A DNA stretch of 64,000 nt, taken from NCBI RefSeq assembly GCF_009363535.1, contig NZ_CP045369.1, positions 124,001-188,000 on the forward strand. The letters are read 5' to 3'. Of this stretch, positions 1 through 8,681 are shown in pieces; within the stretch, counting starts at the first letter, position 1; every line of letters starts with the position of its first letter. The stretch comes from Microbulbifer sp. THAF38 (GTDB lineage: Bacteria > Pseudomonadota > Gammaproteobacteria > Pseudomonadales > Cellvibrionaceae). Under the pieces are notes generated by a model that was not told where the DNA came from, did no database searches, and was given only the letters and a program-made list of their open reading frames with translations. The translations under genes were made by a program, and so were the position numbers.

Positions 1-420
1 TTTGAGGCGCGTATGGAGGCGGTTAACTGCCACCACAATTACATTTCCCGCGAGCACCACTACGGCAGGGATGTACTGGTAACCCGCAAGGGCGCTGTAA
101 GGGCGCGTGTTGATGAAATGGGCATTATTCCCGGAAGTATGGGGGCCAAGTCTTTTATTGTGCGGGGGTTAGGAAACGAAGAAAGCTTCTGCAGTTGTAG
201 CCATGGTGCCGGGCGGGTGATGTCCCGTACCAAGGCGAAAAAACTGGTATCCCTGGAAGAGCATCGCGCGGCTACTGTCGACGTGGAATGCCGTAAAGAC
301 GAAGGTGTGATCGACGAAACCCCATCGGCCTACAAACCTATTGAGAAGGTTATGGCAGCACAACAAGACCTGGTGGAAATCGTTTACACCCTCAAGCAGG
401 TAGTCTGCGTCAAAGGATAG
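1..420 (+). CDS. rtcB: RNA-splicing ligase RtcB, C-terminal part (cut by window edge)
   Basis: RtcB joins RNA 3'-phosphate or 2',3'-cyclic phosphate ends to 5'-OH ends in a GTP- and Mn-dependent reaction, for example on broken tRNAs. The reading frame is open from base 1, so the N-terminal two thirds lie outside the window. The visible part has the metal-binding NCHHN block at about bases 25-40, the GSMGAKSFIVRG segment, and HGAGR at about 202-216. The His of HGAGR is the residue that is guanylylated in the family, and its Arg is also essential. The end VVCVKG is typical. It is followed by a structured spacer, a slipin gene and a dead rtcA, which is an RNA-repair operon layout. Nothing in the visible part suggests inactivation. 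Confidence 0.95.
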   Translation, partial: FEARMEAVNCHHNYISREHHYGRDVLVTRKGAVRARVDEMGIIPGSMGAKSFIVRGLGNEESFCSCSHGAGRVMSRTKAKKLVSLEEHRAATVDVECRKDEGVIDETPSAYKPIEKVMAAQQDLVEIVYTLKQVVCVKG

Positions 421-484
421 TCAGCGCTTGCCACGGATAAGGCCTTTAGTAGTGAGGAATGTCGGAAGTTATGCCCAAAGGGCA

Positions 485-531
485 GGCTCTCCGCAAACAA
501 GTTTGAATGTTTTGTTCCAGTCAGCGGAGCC
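485..531 (+). ncRNA. Long hairpin in the rtcB-slipin spacer (possible part of a Y-like RNA)
   Basis: Bases 485-494 pair with 524-531 (TCCGC with GCGGA, then GGC with GCC across a two-base bulge). Inside, AACAA (496-500) pairs with TTGTT (512-516), leaving an 11-base loop. The result is one long interrupted helix about 70 bases before the tRNA-like modules. Bacterial Y RNAs encoded near rtcB have a long helix for the Ro protein plus a tRNA-like module, so the arrangement is suggestive. No rsr (Ro60-like) gene is visible in the window. Strand is assumed from the operon direction. Confidence 0.4.
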
Positions 532-602
532 GGTTCTGTATGCCGGCCTGGCACCACCGTCGTTGGCGGTAGGTGTACCCACTGGGGCAATCTTCAAACG
601 CT

Positions 603-735
603 AACTTTGTCGCTCAATTGGTAGAGCAACCGTTGAACCGGTTTGTTACAGGTTCAATTCCTGTCAAAGTCACGTCGCCTGGAAAGCGACTTTAAGGGAA
701 GGCGAGAGCCTGGGGTTCGAGTCCCCACAAAGAAG
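603..735 (+). ncRNA. tRNA-like RNA with a second 3' half appended
   Basis: Module 1 (603-672) has acceptor ACTTTG (604-609) pairing with CAAAGT (665-670), T8-like T610, and D-arm GCTC/GAGC (612-627) with a GG in its loop. Its anticodon-like arm AACCG/CGGTT (628-643) has only a 6-base loop and no base 26. Its T-arm ACAGG/CCTGT (648-664) has loop TTCAATT. There is no encoded CCA. Module 2 (674-735) begins directly at an anticodon arm, GTCGC-CTGGAAA-GCGAC, matching a tRNA-Ser(GGA) loop. It continues with a variable-arm hairpin AGGC-GAGA-GCCT, T-arm TGGGG-TTCGAGT-CCCCA (711-727) and a second CAAAG (728-732). Module 2 has no 5' half of its own, so acceptor 604-609 could pair with either CAAAG. The defective module 1 argues against a translating tRNA. 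RNA-repair operons are known to encode or sense tRNA-like RNAs and tRNA halves. Confidence 0.6.
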
Positions 736-757
736 CCCTCTTTGTTGAAATCTATTC

Positions 758-1010
758 GGGGCCCACTGTGTCTATGGCTTGGACTGTTGGATTTTGCATC
801 AATGGTCAAACACAAAGGCACACCGGTGACAGTGTCGCCTTGCGTGGGTTTGCGTTGTGCGAGTGGATTACAGGATTTGCATTGATTCTATTTTAGCCAG
901 GGATTTTGGTTGCGTTACCCGGGATGGGTGAATGAAGAATTTTGCAAAACCGCTGTAATTTGCTCCCACTGTGTACAAGCGTTGGGCCACCCTGTGATCG
1001 AGTGGGCCCC
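758..1010. repeat. Long-range inverted repeat in the leader of the slipin gene
   Basis: GGGGCCCACT at 758-767 is perfectly complementary to AGTGGGCCCC at 1001-1010, ending 35 bases before the slipin start codon. The ten bases CCCACTGTGT also occur twice in direct orientation (762-771 and 965-974). The roughly 230 bases between hold no convincing ORF. This may close a large RNA domain or simply be decayed duplicated sequence. Confidence 0.35.
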
Positions 1011-1045
1011 ACCCAAAGGAATAAAAAAGATAAGAGATCGGAGAA

Positions 1046-2206
1046 ATGAAGTCTCTCTTTAAAATATGGAAGATTGTCAATGTGGCTGATAACGAGCGAG
1101 CACTGCTGTTTCGCCGCAGTCGATTTGAAAGGGTGCTGCCACCAGGGCGCCACCGTATCTGGCTGCTTTCTGGTGATGTACGGGTGGAAACCTATGATAT
1201 TACCGATGTGGTTTTTGATGCGATCAAGGCAAAGTTTCTACTGAATACTTATGGCGATTTGTTAGGTGAATATTTACAGTCCTACGAGCTGTCTGATCAA
1301 CAAGTTGGACTTTTCTATCGGGATGGTCACCTGGTGGATATCCTTCCCCCTGGTAGTTACCGTGCCGTATGGAAAGGGGGGGAAGCGGTTCGTGTAGGTA
1401 TTGTGGATATTTCCAGGGAATACACGATCGATGACAATGTACTGGGGCTCCTCGGTCGTGGTGCTTGCGCAAGCCAAATACGCATCGCTGCTCAAGCGGT
1501 AAGCTATAACGAAATTCCCGATGAGCATGTGGGCCTTTTAATTGTCAATGGAAAATTGGAGAAAGCGCTGCAGCCGGGTCGCTATGGATTTTGGAAATAC
1601 AATCGCTCTATCGCAGTGAAATTGATGGATATGCGCCTGCAAACTATAGAAGTAAGTGGCCAGGAAATTCTAACCAAGGATAGAGTTAGCCTGCGCATTA
1701 ACCTGAGTGGCAGTTTCAAGATTACAGATCCACAACGGGTGGCATTAAAACTCAGTGATTATAAACACCATATTTATCGTGAATTACAATTAAGTTTGCG
1801 CGAAGCGGTGGGTACCCAGACTCTGGATAGTTTATTGGCAGATAAAGATCGGCTGAATATTGTTATTGCAACGGGCATCCATAAAAAACTAGCGCATTAC
1901 GGTATCGAGATTGTCAGTGTCGGAGTGAAAAATATTATCTTGCCTGGCGATATGAAGATGATTCTCAATCAGGTAGTGGAGGCACAGAAGGAGTCTGAAG
2001 CGAATTCAATAAAGCGCCATGAAGAGACTCAGGCTATGCGCTCCCTGCATAGCACTGCCAAGATGATGGATAATGATCCTACATTGCTGCGTCTAAAAGA
2101 ATTGGAATCTTTAGAAAAGGTCAGTGCACGTATCGATAAAATATCGGTGTATGGTGGCCTGGATGGCGTGCTTAATGATCTGGTGAAACTGCGCTCAACT
2201 GCTTGA
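1046..2206 (+). CDS. Slipin family (SPFH/band-7) protein of the RNA-repair locus
   Basis: Slipins are prohibitin/stomatin-like scaffold proteins, and a distinct group is repeatedly found beside rtcB. The start has a GGAG ribosome site (GATCGGAGAAATG). The 386-residue protein has an SPFH domain at about residues 195-330 (KDRVSLRINLSG, then the conserved run around VGVKNIILPG) followed by a helical tail. Unusually, the N-terminus has no membrane segment. Instead it carries three copies of a short module with a GLL/LLF strand, a charged turn, a PPG or QPG, and an aromatic-rich end (about residues 17-41, 85-112, 159-186; for example LQPGRYGFWKY). It is intact while the following rtcA is dead. Its role in RNA repair is unknown. 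Confidence 0.85.
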   Translation: MKSLFKIWKIVNVADNERALLFRRSRFERVLPPGRHRIWLLSGDVRVETYDITDVVFDAIKAKFLLNTYGDLLGEYLQSYELSDQQVGLFYRDGHLVDILPPGSYRAVWKGGEAVRVGIVDISREYTIDDNVLGLLGRGACASQIRIAAQAVSYNEIPDEHVGLLIVNGKLEKALQPGRYGFWKYNRSIAVKLMDMRLQTIEVSGQEILTKDRVSLRINLSGSFKITDPQRVALKLSDYKHHIYRELQLSLREAVGTQTLDSLLADKDRLNIVIATGIHKKLAHYGIEIVSVGVKNIILPGDMKMILNQVVEAQKESEANSIKRHEETQAMRSLHSTAKMMDNDPTLLRLKELESLEKVSARIDKISVYGGLDGVLNDLVKLRSTA

Positions 2207-2252
2207 TGAAAAAAATAACAGAATTATTTAATGGTAATGAAGGAGTCGATTA

Positions 2253-3171
2253 GTGATTGAAATAGACGGCGCCCAGGGGGAGGGCGGCGGACAGATATTA
2301 CGGACCTCCCTCACTTTGTCCTTGTGCCAGGGAATACCGACTCGTATTAAAAACATCTGCGCAGGCCGAAAAAAATCTGGGTTTTTACGCTAGCATTTAA
2401 CTTGTTTGCGAGCAGCAAAAACGATTAGCAATGCCGAAGTCACAGGCGAGAAGCTGGGTGCTGCAGAAGTGATGTTCATTCCGGGAAAGGTGTAATCTGG
2501 TGAATATCATTTACCGATTGGCTCAACCGGCGGCACCAGTTTGGTATTGCAAGCAGTTCTTTTGCCACTGTTAACTCGAATGGGTGCGGGAGTGGAATTG
2601 GGGCTACAGTATTCTGTCTTTCATCTTGCTGGTGGTGGTTCTTGGCGCGCACGTATCCAGCCTCTTATCTCGCTGTTGAAACTGGACCTGACTGAGAGGT
2701 GCGAATCACTGCGCTGTAAAGCCTTAGCGAGTTCCGTAAATATTCCGGCACATGTTGGTCAGCGTGAATTGGCTCAGATTAGTAAGCTTTGTGGTTGGCT
2801 GGATGAGCATTTATAGCGAATACAAGTGTCCTCCCAAGGGCCAGGTAATATCCTGTCGTTACGTTTGCATTTTGAACAGATAGCTAAAATTTTGACTCCA
2901 TGGGGAAGCAAGGCGCAAATACTGAACGCGTTGCCCAGGAGCGATTGGGAAGATACATCGGTACTTAAAATCCGGTGTGCCGGTAGGTGAGCACTTGGCC
3001 GAACAATTAATACTACCCATGGCACTTGGTAGCGGTGGCTGTTTTAGTGCATTAAAACCTAGTTTGTACTTGCCAACCAATATTCAAGTGATTCAAAAAC
3101 TAACTGGGACGAATGTTCGGCTGGAAAAGCTTGGTGAAGATCATTGGAAAGTTCTTGTTATAAATAATTAG
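2253..3171 (+). pseudogene. rtcA: Decayed RNA 3'-terminal phosphate cyclase RtcA
   Basis: RtcA converts RNA 3'-phosphate to a 2',3'-cyclic phosphate using ATP. A GTG start at 2253 behind AAGGAG gives the diagnostic [14 protein letters not shown]. In-frame stops then follow at TAG 2391, where the family has Gln, TAA 2493, and TAG about 2814. Translation continues recognisably in the same frame (VTGEKLGAAEV, PIGSTGG). About 35 codons of the central part are missing after VLLPLL, so the text jumps to the AGGG region. Between about 2940 and 2977 the frame shifts, and the C-terminal part PVGEHLAEQLILPMALG...TNIQVI is in another frame, ending at 3171. No full-length product is possible. The upstream rtcB fragment and slipin look intact, so only the cyclase has been lost. 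Confidence 0.9.
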
Positions 3172-3410
3172 GAAGTAAAAGCAATTGATACAGCAAGAAT
3201 GAAGGAAAAATTCAGGTAAAGGACGAGCTGTTCGTTAGCTATGGTTGATTTATGTGTCTTTTCATAAATAAAAAATAGTTTAGTATATTGCCGCCTGATG
3301 GAAGAGGTGAAACTAATCATCTAGCGCATGGGATGTAATAACTTAAAGCTTTCTATACGAGAGTAGGCCTTACTCTTGGTTGAAAATGTAAGTAAAAGGA
3401 ACTTATCTGA

Positions 3411-6400
3411 ATGATGTCTAAGCTTTTAAAATTAACCGTTTCCGTAGCTGCCCTTATGGCTGCGGCATGTAGCGGCGGCGGCGGCGGCGGTGATGGTGAG
3501 GCCGGAGGTAGTGGTACGGCTGTTTCTGTAGCTAACCAAGCTCCTGTAGCAAGCTTTACCTTATCCTCACAGTCTGGGCTTTCGCCTGCAGTTGTTAAGT
3601 TTGATGCATCTACTTCAAGTGATACGGATGGCAGTATCACTAAGTACGAGTGGAATTTTGATGATGGTGAAGGTAGTGATGCTAGTGGAAAGGACGTTGA
3701 ATATACTTTTTATGCATACGATGAGGTTGATAAAGAGTATACGATTCAGCTGACAGTTACGGATGATGATGGCGCTACTGCCACTTCTGAAATGACGTTT
3801 ATTGCACTTAAAAATTTGCCGCCTGTTGCAAAGTTTACATACAACCAGCCAGATCCTAAATCAAGATTGGTATTGTTCGATGCATCGGAAAGCACTGATT
3901 CGGAAAGTACCGACCTGTTGTATAAGTGGGATTTTGGTGATGGTACAACAGGTGAAGGTATCCAGCCAGAACATGAATACCAAGAGTACGGTAATTACTC
4001 CGTCAGCTTAATTGTGGATGATCAGACCGGAAACACTAGTAAGCATGTCAGCAATCTATTAGTTAGTGATGGGCTGTTTAGTGCCTTTGGGCAGTTATCC
4101 TTAGCTCAAGGTGTTTTTGCGGATAGTGATACTAGTGATCCAAATACTGAGGATGTGCCCAATAATTCTATGAAGGAGGCGCAAGTAATTTCTGAAATCA
4201 GTGAGATTTCAGGTCTTGTATCTTCCCCGAAAAGGAATTCTTCGGGTGTTGAGTTGGATAGATATGACTTCTATGTTGCTACGTTGAAGAAAGACCAAGA
4301 AATTCTTCTTCATATGCAAGAGTGGGAAAATGGCAGTGCGGATATTGATCTTTATCTGATCAATGAATCAGGTTATTTAATAGCAGATTCAAGTGGTACT
4401 TCAGATACCGAGACCCTGAGGGTACCTGAAGATGGCATGTACTACTTGGCGGCCTATGCATATGCGGGAACATCGGCTTATCGATTGAGAGTGTTTTCTT
4501 CCCCTACTATAGATAGATCCAGTAATTCAATCAGGACCAGCGACAATTTTGTTGCAGGCCAACTTCTGGCTCGTTTAAAGCCCGAAGCTAAAACCTCTGA
4601 TATGCAGATGTTGGCTTCTCTAGGGGCAATCAAGCGTAGCACTGGGACTGACCGGCCATTGTTACTAGATGCAAATCAGGCTGCAATCGGATTTGGTGGG
4701 GCAAAACCGGATGCAGCAGTTTTACATCTGAATAGCGCCGGGGTCCAGGTTTCTGCTGATAAGCAACGAAAATTGGAGACTATTCATGCCTTAAAGCGAC
4801 TGCATGCAAGTGGCAAGTTTGAGTATGTAGAGTTAAATCGCATTCGTCAGCGTCAATCTGTCAATGATCCTCTCTACCCGAATATGTGGCACTATCCGCA
4901 AATTTCCTTATCGGGTGCATGGCGTACATCCACTGGTGCGGGCTCAATAGTCGCGGTATTAGATACAGGGATTTTATCGGCACATCCCGATATGCAGGAT
5001 CAGTTAGTAGCTGGTTACGATATGATCAGTGACACTGGGATGGCGTTGGATGGTGACGGTATTGATCCCAATCCTGAAGACCCTGGGGATGCACCAGATG
5101 GCACTCATGACTCTTGGCATGGAACACATGTGGCCGGCACTATCGCTGCTGCTACGAACAATGCTATTGGTATTGCTGGCGTAGCCTATGATGCCAAGAT
5201 TATGCCAGTGCGAGTGCTTGGTTATGGGGGAGGTAGTGATTACGACATTGCGCAAGGAATCTATTTCGCAGCTGGTCTTGCCAATGACTCGGGTACAGTT
5301 CCTGAGCGAAAAGCAGATGTAATCAATATGAGCCTGGGAGGATCGGGTCATTCCCAGGCCATGCAGGATGCGGTGAGCGCGGCTCGTGCAGCGGGTGTCA
5401 TTGTGGTTGTAGCAGCTGGTAACTCCAGTGATGACGCTAGCAATTATTCACCGGCTAGCCTTGATGGTGTTATTACGGTGGCTGCCACACGGCAGGGCGG
5501 TGACCCGGCAGGCTACACTAATTATGGTCTCAATGTTGACTTGACCGCGCCTGGCGGTGACACCTTTGCTGATGGTGGTGTAATCAGCACTATTGGGAAT
5601 GAGATTGGGAGTGGAGAAATTGAATTTATCTACGGGGGGATGCAAGGAACATCCATGGCCACTCCCCATGTAGCCGGTGTTGTTGCCCTGATGAAGGAGG
5701 CATGGAAATCCATGACTCCTGATGATTTCGATGAGTTAGTCTCAGATTTTAGGGTTTCCTACGGTGTTACGCCAAGCAATTTGTATGGCTATGGTCAGAT
5801 TGATGCGGAGCTCGCTGTGGCCTCGGCAAAAGCACGTGCGACTGGTACTTTGCAAGCTGGACGCCTGTTTGTCGAGAATGGTCATCAACGTGAGTTGTGG
5901 ACCAAAAAAGAATTGGAGGTAGAACTGCTGGCAGACCAGCCTGGTGTTTCAGTGGCTGAGATTATTTCATCTGAGCCTTGGATGAGTGTTACTTATTTGG
6001 GCGAGGAATCGAATGGGCTCGGAAGCTATCGAATCGCGGTGGACTCAAGTAACCTATCAGTTGGTCGTTATTCAGGTATCCTCAGCTTCACTGCCTCCAC
6101 AGAAACTAGGTTTGATTTACGAGTATCCGTACAAATCATCGATAAAGAAGTGGATTCCAGTGACTATGCTGGTGCTATTTATGTCGAATTTATAAATCTT
6201 GAGACTGGTGAAGCTGTTGATCGTGTAACAGCAACTTTTGATTCGGAGCTGGGTGTTTACCATTACAAATCATCACCGCTGGATGCAACTTCGGAATATG
6301 GATTTGGTGTTATGGCTGGTACAGATGTTGATAATGATGGGATTATCTGCGAAGTCGATGAGCTATGCCACCGCTTAGAATCTGGTGATGGTTGGATACC

Positions 6401-6485
6401 GATAGTTAGCGGTTATTTCCATGAGGATGTGGAGGTTATGAATTTGGAGTTGAGGGCGTTAGATAGTCCCTTGGATAATCTGTAA
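3411..6485 (+). CDS. Secreted subtilisin-like (S8) serine protease lipoprotein with PKD domains
   Basis: A predicted 1024-residue exported protease. Residues 1-20 form a lipoprotein-like signal ending in AAAC, with Cys20 followed by a run of glycines. Two PKD-type beta domains follow (about 44-132 and 138-215, with the WDFGDG motif), then a pre-peptidase C-terminal-like domain (about 270-360), a propeptide-like stretch, and the peptidase S8 domain. The catalytic triad is visible: Asp518 (VLDTGI), His570 (HGTHVAG) and Ser748 (GTSMATPH). The C-terminal 200 residues are beta-rich and unassigned. It probably degrades environmental protein at the cell surface. ATG 3411 and ATG 3414 are adjacent, and AAAGGAA upstream fits either. 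A hairpin follows the gene. Confidence 0.9.
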   Translation: MMSKLLKLTVSVAALMAAACSGGGGGGDGEAGGSGTAVSVANQAPVASFTLSSQSGLSPAVVKFDASTSSDTDGSITKYEWNFDDGEGSDASGKDVEYTFYAYDEVDKEYTIQLTVTDDDGATATSEMTFIALKNLPPVAKFTYNQPDPKSRLVLFDASESTDSESTDLLYKWDFGDGTTGEGIQPEHEYQEYGNYSVSLIVDDQTGNTSKHVSNLLVSDGLFSAFGQLSLAQGVFADSDTSDPNTEDVPNNSMKEAQVISEISEISGLVSSPKRNSSGVELDRYDFYVATLKKDQEILLHMQEWENGSADIDLYLINESGYLIADSSGTSDTETLRVPEDGMYYLAAYAYAGTSAYRLRVFSSPTIDRSSNSIRTSDNFVAGQLLARLKPEAKTSDMQMLASLGAIKRSTGTDRPLLLDANQAAIGFGGAKPDAAVLHLNSAGVQVSADKQRKLETIHALKRLHASGKFEYVELNRIRQRQSVNDPLYPNMWHYPQISLSGAWRTSTGAGSIVAVLDTGILSAHPDMQDQLVAGYDMISDTGMALDGDGIDPNPEDPGDAPDGTHDSWHGTHVAGTIAAATNNAIGIAGVAYDAKIMPVRVLGYGGGSDYDIAQGIYFAAGLANDSGTVPERKADVINMSLGGSGHSQAMQDAVSAARAAGVIVVVAAGNSSDDASNYSPASLDGVITVAATRQGGDPAGYTNYGLNVDLTAPGGDTFADGGVISTIGNEIGSGEIEFIYGGMQGTSMATPHVAGVVALMKEAWKSMTPDDFDELVSDFRVSYGVTPSNLYGYGQIDAELAVASAKARATGTLQAGRLFVENGHQRELWTKKELEVELLADQPGVSVAEIISSEPWMSVTYLGEESNGLGSYRIAVDSSNLSVGRYSGILSFTASTETRFDLRVSVQIIDKEVDSSDYAGAIYVEFINLETGEAVDRVTATFDSELGVYHYKSSPLDATSEYGFGVMAGTDVDNDGIICEVDELCHRLESGDGWIPIVSGYFHEDVEVMNLELRALDSPLDNL

Positions 6486-6508
6486 TATAAGCCTCTAAAT
6501 TGAGCTTT

Positions 6509-6540
6509 GACTACTCCCAAACTTTTGGGTGGGGGTAGTC
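6509..6540 (+). terminator. Hairpin after the S8 protease gene
   Basis: GACTACTCCCA (6509-6519) pairs with 6530-6540 over 11 base pairs including one G-T, with a 10-base loop. No T-run follows, so it may stabilise the mRNA 3' end rather than terminate transcription by itself. Confidence 0.45.
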
Positions 6541-7110
6541 ATACAGTCTGAATTAAAGTTCATAGTTGCTATTAGTTCAGTTTTATTTTGTCACTAATCC
6601 TTTGAGATAATTTTTCTTAACAAAAATTCACCCGCCTGATAGCCTAGCGTAGACTCTGAAAGCATATTGTCTTAACCAGCTATGACTACTAAGATGTACA
6701 GTATTTTCTATAGAGAAATTTTTAGTATAACCAGCAGTTCACCATAGGCGGCTGGTGATAGTATAAAGTTATTTTCTTGCCCATAGTAATACTTCAACCA
6801 AATTTAAAATTTTTGCTATTTTGAAAGGTAGAGTGCTGGATAATCAATAAGCTGTTTTAACGGTAGTGTAATTATAAGAATATGCCTAAGCCGACTTCAA
6901 TATAATGCTGAAGAGTTTGTTTTATTGTAAAATTATAGTTGAAAAGAATAAGTTTTTAGATTTCATGTGATAACAGAAGACTTCCTGCACTTTAGCAGTT
7001 TTTTGTAAGGTTAAAAGCAAGCAAAATGGTTCAATAGCAGAAATTATTTTGACGGCTGTAATTAATTATCTGTAATTTTTTGCAGTAAAAATTATATAGA
7101 TTGTTTATCT
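6541..7110. other. AT-rich intergenic stretch
   Basis: No open frame with a plausible start and ribosome site, no tRNA and no clear repeat was found. The base composition is clearly more AT-rich than the genes on either side, which fits decayed or acquired DNA. Confidence 0.6.
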
Positions 7111-7554
7111 CTAATAAGTATTTGGGTGACCTCCGTTCCCACTTAAAAAGTCCTTAAGGCTACCAAAAAGGTAATAATCCCAGCCACTTTTACACATATC
7201 CCAACATTTCATTTCTGGGGATAGGCCAATATGGGTAAATGTAATTAGAGTTCCCTTATTCTCTTCAGAAAATTCGAATCGCAGAGTACTGCCCTTCCAC
7301 TCCTCTGGGTTATCTACATTATCGGAAACCATATTGGATTCAGTGCATTCAAGCTCAATCAATTTCTCGGGCTTCAATATTTTGGCTTGAAAGACCCAGT
7401 AAGACTGCCCCTTAAAACCGGTTTTGGCGATGTCGCCCACCTTTAGGAAGGGTGCGCTTACCGGTGTCCACCACTGGGACATTTTTTCGGTTACCGCCTT
7501 GTAAGCATCTTCCCGGGAACTTGGGCTAAAAAATGATGTAGTGTAGTTGGACAT
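7111..7554 (-). CDS. SRPBCC (AHSA1-like) domain protein
   Basis: A 147-residue protein with the START/SRPBCC helix-grip fold seen in the AHSA1 (activator of Hsp90 ATPase homologue) group. It has an N-terminal strand with a helix (SREDAYKAVTEKMSQWW), central strands (LRFEFSEENKGTLITFTHIGL) and a long C-terminal helix (SGWDYYLFGSLKDFL). Such proteins bind hydrophobic ligands, but the ligand cannot be predicted here. The frame begins with GTG-ATG. ATG 7554 is preferred because GGGGAA lies six bases upstream. It is oriented with the CHRD-domain gene 53 bases upstream and may share its transcript. Confidence 0.75.
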   Translation of the reverse strand: MSNYTTSFFSPSSREDAYKAVTEKMSQWWTPVSAPFLKVGDIAKTGFKGQSYWVFQAKILKPEKLIELECTESNMVSDNVDNPEEWKGSTLRFEFSEENKGTLITFTHIGLSPEMKCWDMCKSGWDYYLFGSLKDFLSGNGGHPNTY

Positions 7555-7607
7555 CACCGCTTCCCCTAGGGTTGTCAGAACTGGGTCCGGAGGATAGGCA
7601 AAGAATA

Positions 7608-8282
7608 CTATTTACCTTTCATCAGTAATCCAGAGATTTCACCTTTGGGGTCTAGTTTACTGTGCAGGTTGATGAAGACCTTCCCATCCATTAGTCCTTT
7701 TCGATAGGGCTCTTCCACCATCCATTTACCCATAATAAATCCACTGGTGCCCTCGGAGCATTTCTTTTCCAGTCCGTGTTTATCCTTATCGGTTTTAGTC
7801 TTGGGCCAGTCGGCAACCATGCCGGGGTTTGTTGGCATACCACAGATAGTTTGGATAATCGGACCGCTCGCTTTGCCTGGCTCACAAATAGGGGGCTCTT
7901 TGCCAGCACCGGCACACTGCATATGGAAATGCGACATGGCTACTCCACCGGGTGATAGATGGCTGTAACCAACCATAAAACTCAGCATGTGTGTCTGGTT
8001 ATTGTAGGCGCCAATAAAGTAGCCACCCGCATCTTTAGGGGTTTGCGGGTTCACCTTTTTGCCGAGCATATTTTCGTTAGCGGTAGTCAGGTCGGCCTTG
8101 AAAATAGTAAATCGCTTGTCATCTCCCGCATCTGACCAGGCTTTCTCGCCAGAGCCATGTTTGGCAGTGGGTGAGTCTTTTTCTTTTTTATGGTGGTTAT
8201 CTGCAGTGGTGAAAGTGGAATAGGCCAGCAAAAACATCGCCATTATTAAGTAAGCGATTTTGGGTAATGAACTGAGTCTCAT
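7608..8282 (-). CDS. Secreted CHRD-domain protein
   Basis: A 224-residue exported protein. Residues 1-27 are a signal peptide ending near STFTTADN. The mature part has the hallmarks of a CHRD (chordin) domain: a histidine-containing strand (AMSHFHMQC) and the C-terminal signature FINLHSKLDPKGEISG. CHRD domains occur in secreted bacterial proteins of unknown function. The His- and Lys-rich mature N-terminus and paired cysteines fit a periplasmic or surface location. A strong ribosome site (GAGGAGATATTTATG) fixes the start. Confidence 0.75.
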   Translation of the reverse strand: MRLSSLPKIAYLIMAMFLLAYSTFTTADNHHKKEKDSPTAKHGSGEKAWSDAGDDKRFTIFKADLTTANENMLGKKVNPQTPKDAGGYFIGAYNNQTHMLSFMVGYSHLSPGGVAMSHFHMQCAGAGKEPPICEPGKASGPIIQTICGMPTNPGMVADWPKTKTDKDKHGLEKKCSEGTSGFIMGKWMVEEPYRKGLMDGKVFINLHSKLDPKGEISGLLMKGK

Positions 8283-8681
8283 AAATATCTCCTCTATATT
8301 GAATCGATCTTGTTATTACCAGCACGAGAAATTGGATGCCAGACGCTCAATAGTGAACTTATTTACTATGAAGATCCGTGTAGATCATGGGTGGCTGGCG
8401 ATAAGTACTTGTAGCATATGTACTAGGTGTTAACCCTTTGGGGCCAATTTAGAAGACAGAATTTTTGTACTGGGTATGTTGGGGGACAAAGGAAATCCGC
8501 AGAGGATGGATGTTCAGACTGACAGGAAGCGAAGGGTAAGGGAGGAGGCAGACAGGAGGCAGCCGAGAAAATAGGAGTTATCGTAAAAAATTATTAACAT
8601 GCATTTTCACTAAAATTAAAACACTGGATACAGGGATTGCTTATTCGTACCCAGTGACCTTGCTGTTGAGGTGGGGCGCTA
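8283..8681. other. Intergenic region between narX and the CHRD gene
   Basis: About 400 bases with no convincing ORF or RNA. It should contain the CHRD gene promoter close to 8283. No clear terminator was seen after narX. Confidence 0.5.

Noticed and set aside
603..672. A normal tRNA gene
   Set aside because: The anticodon loop has six bases, base 26 is absent, the first acceptor pair is mismatched and no CCA is encoded, so it is treated as a tRNA-like module.
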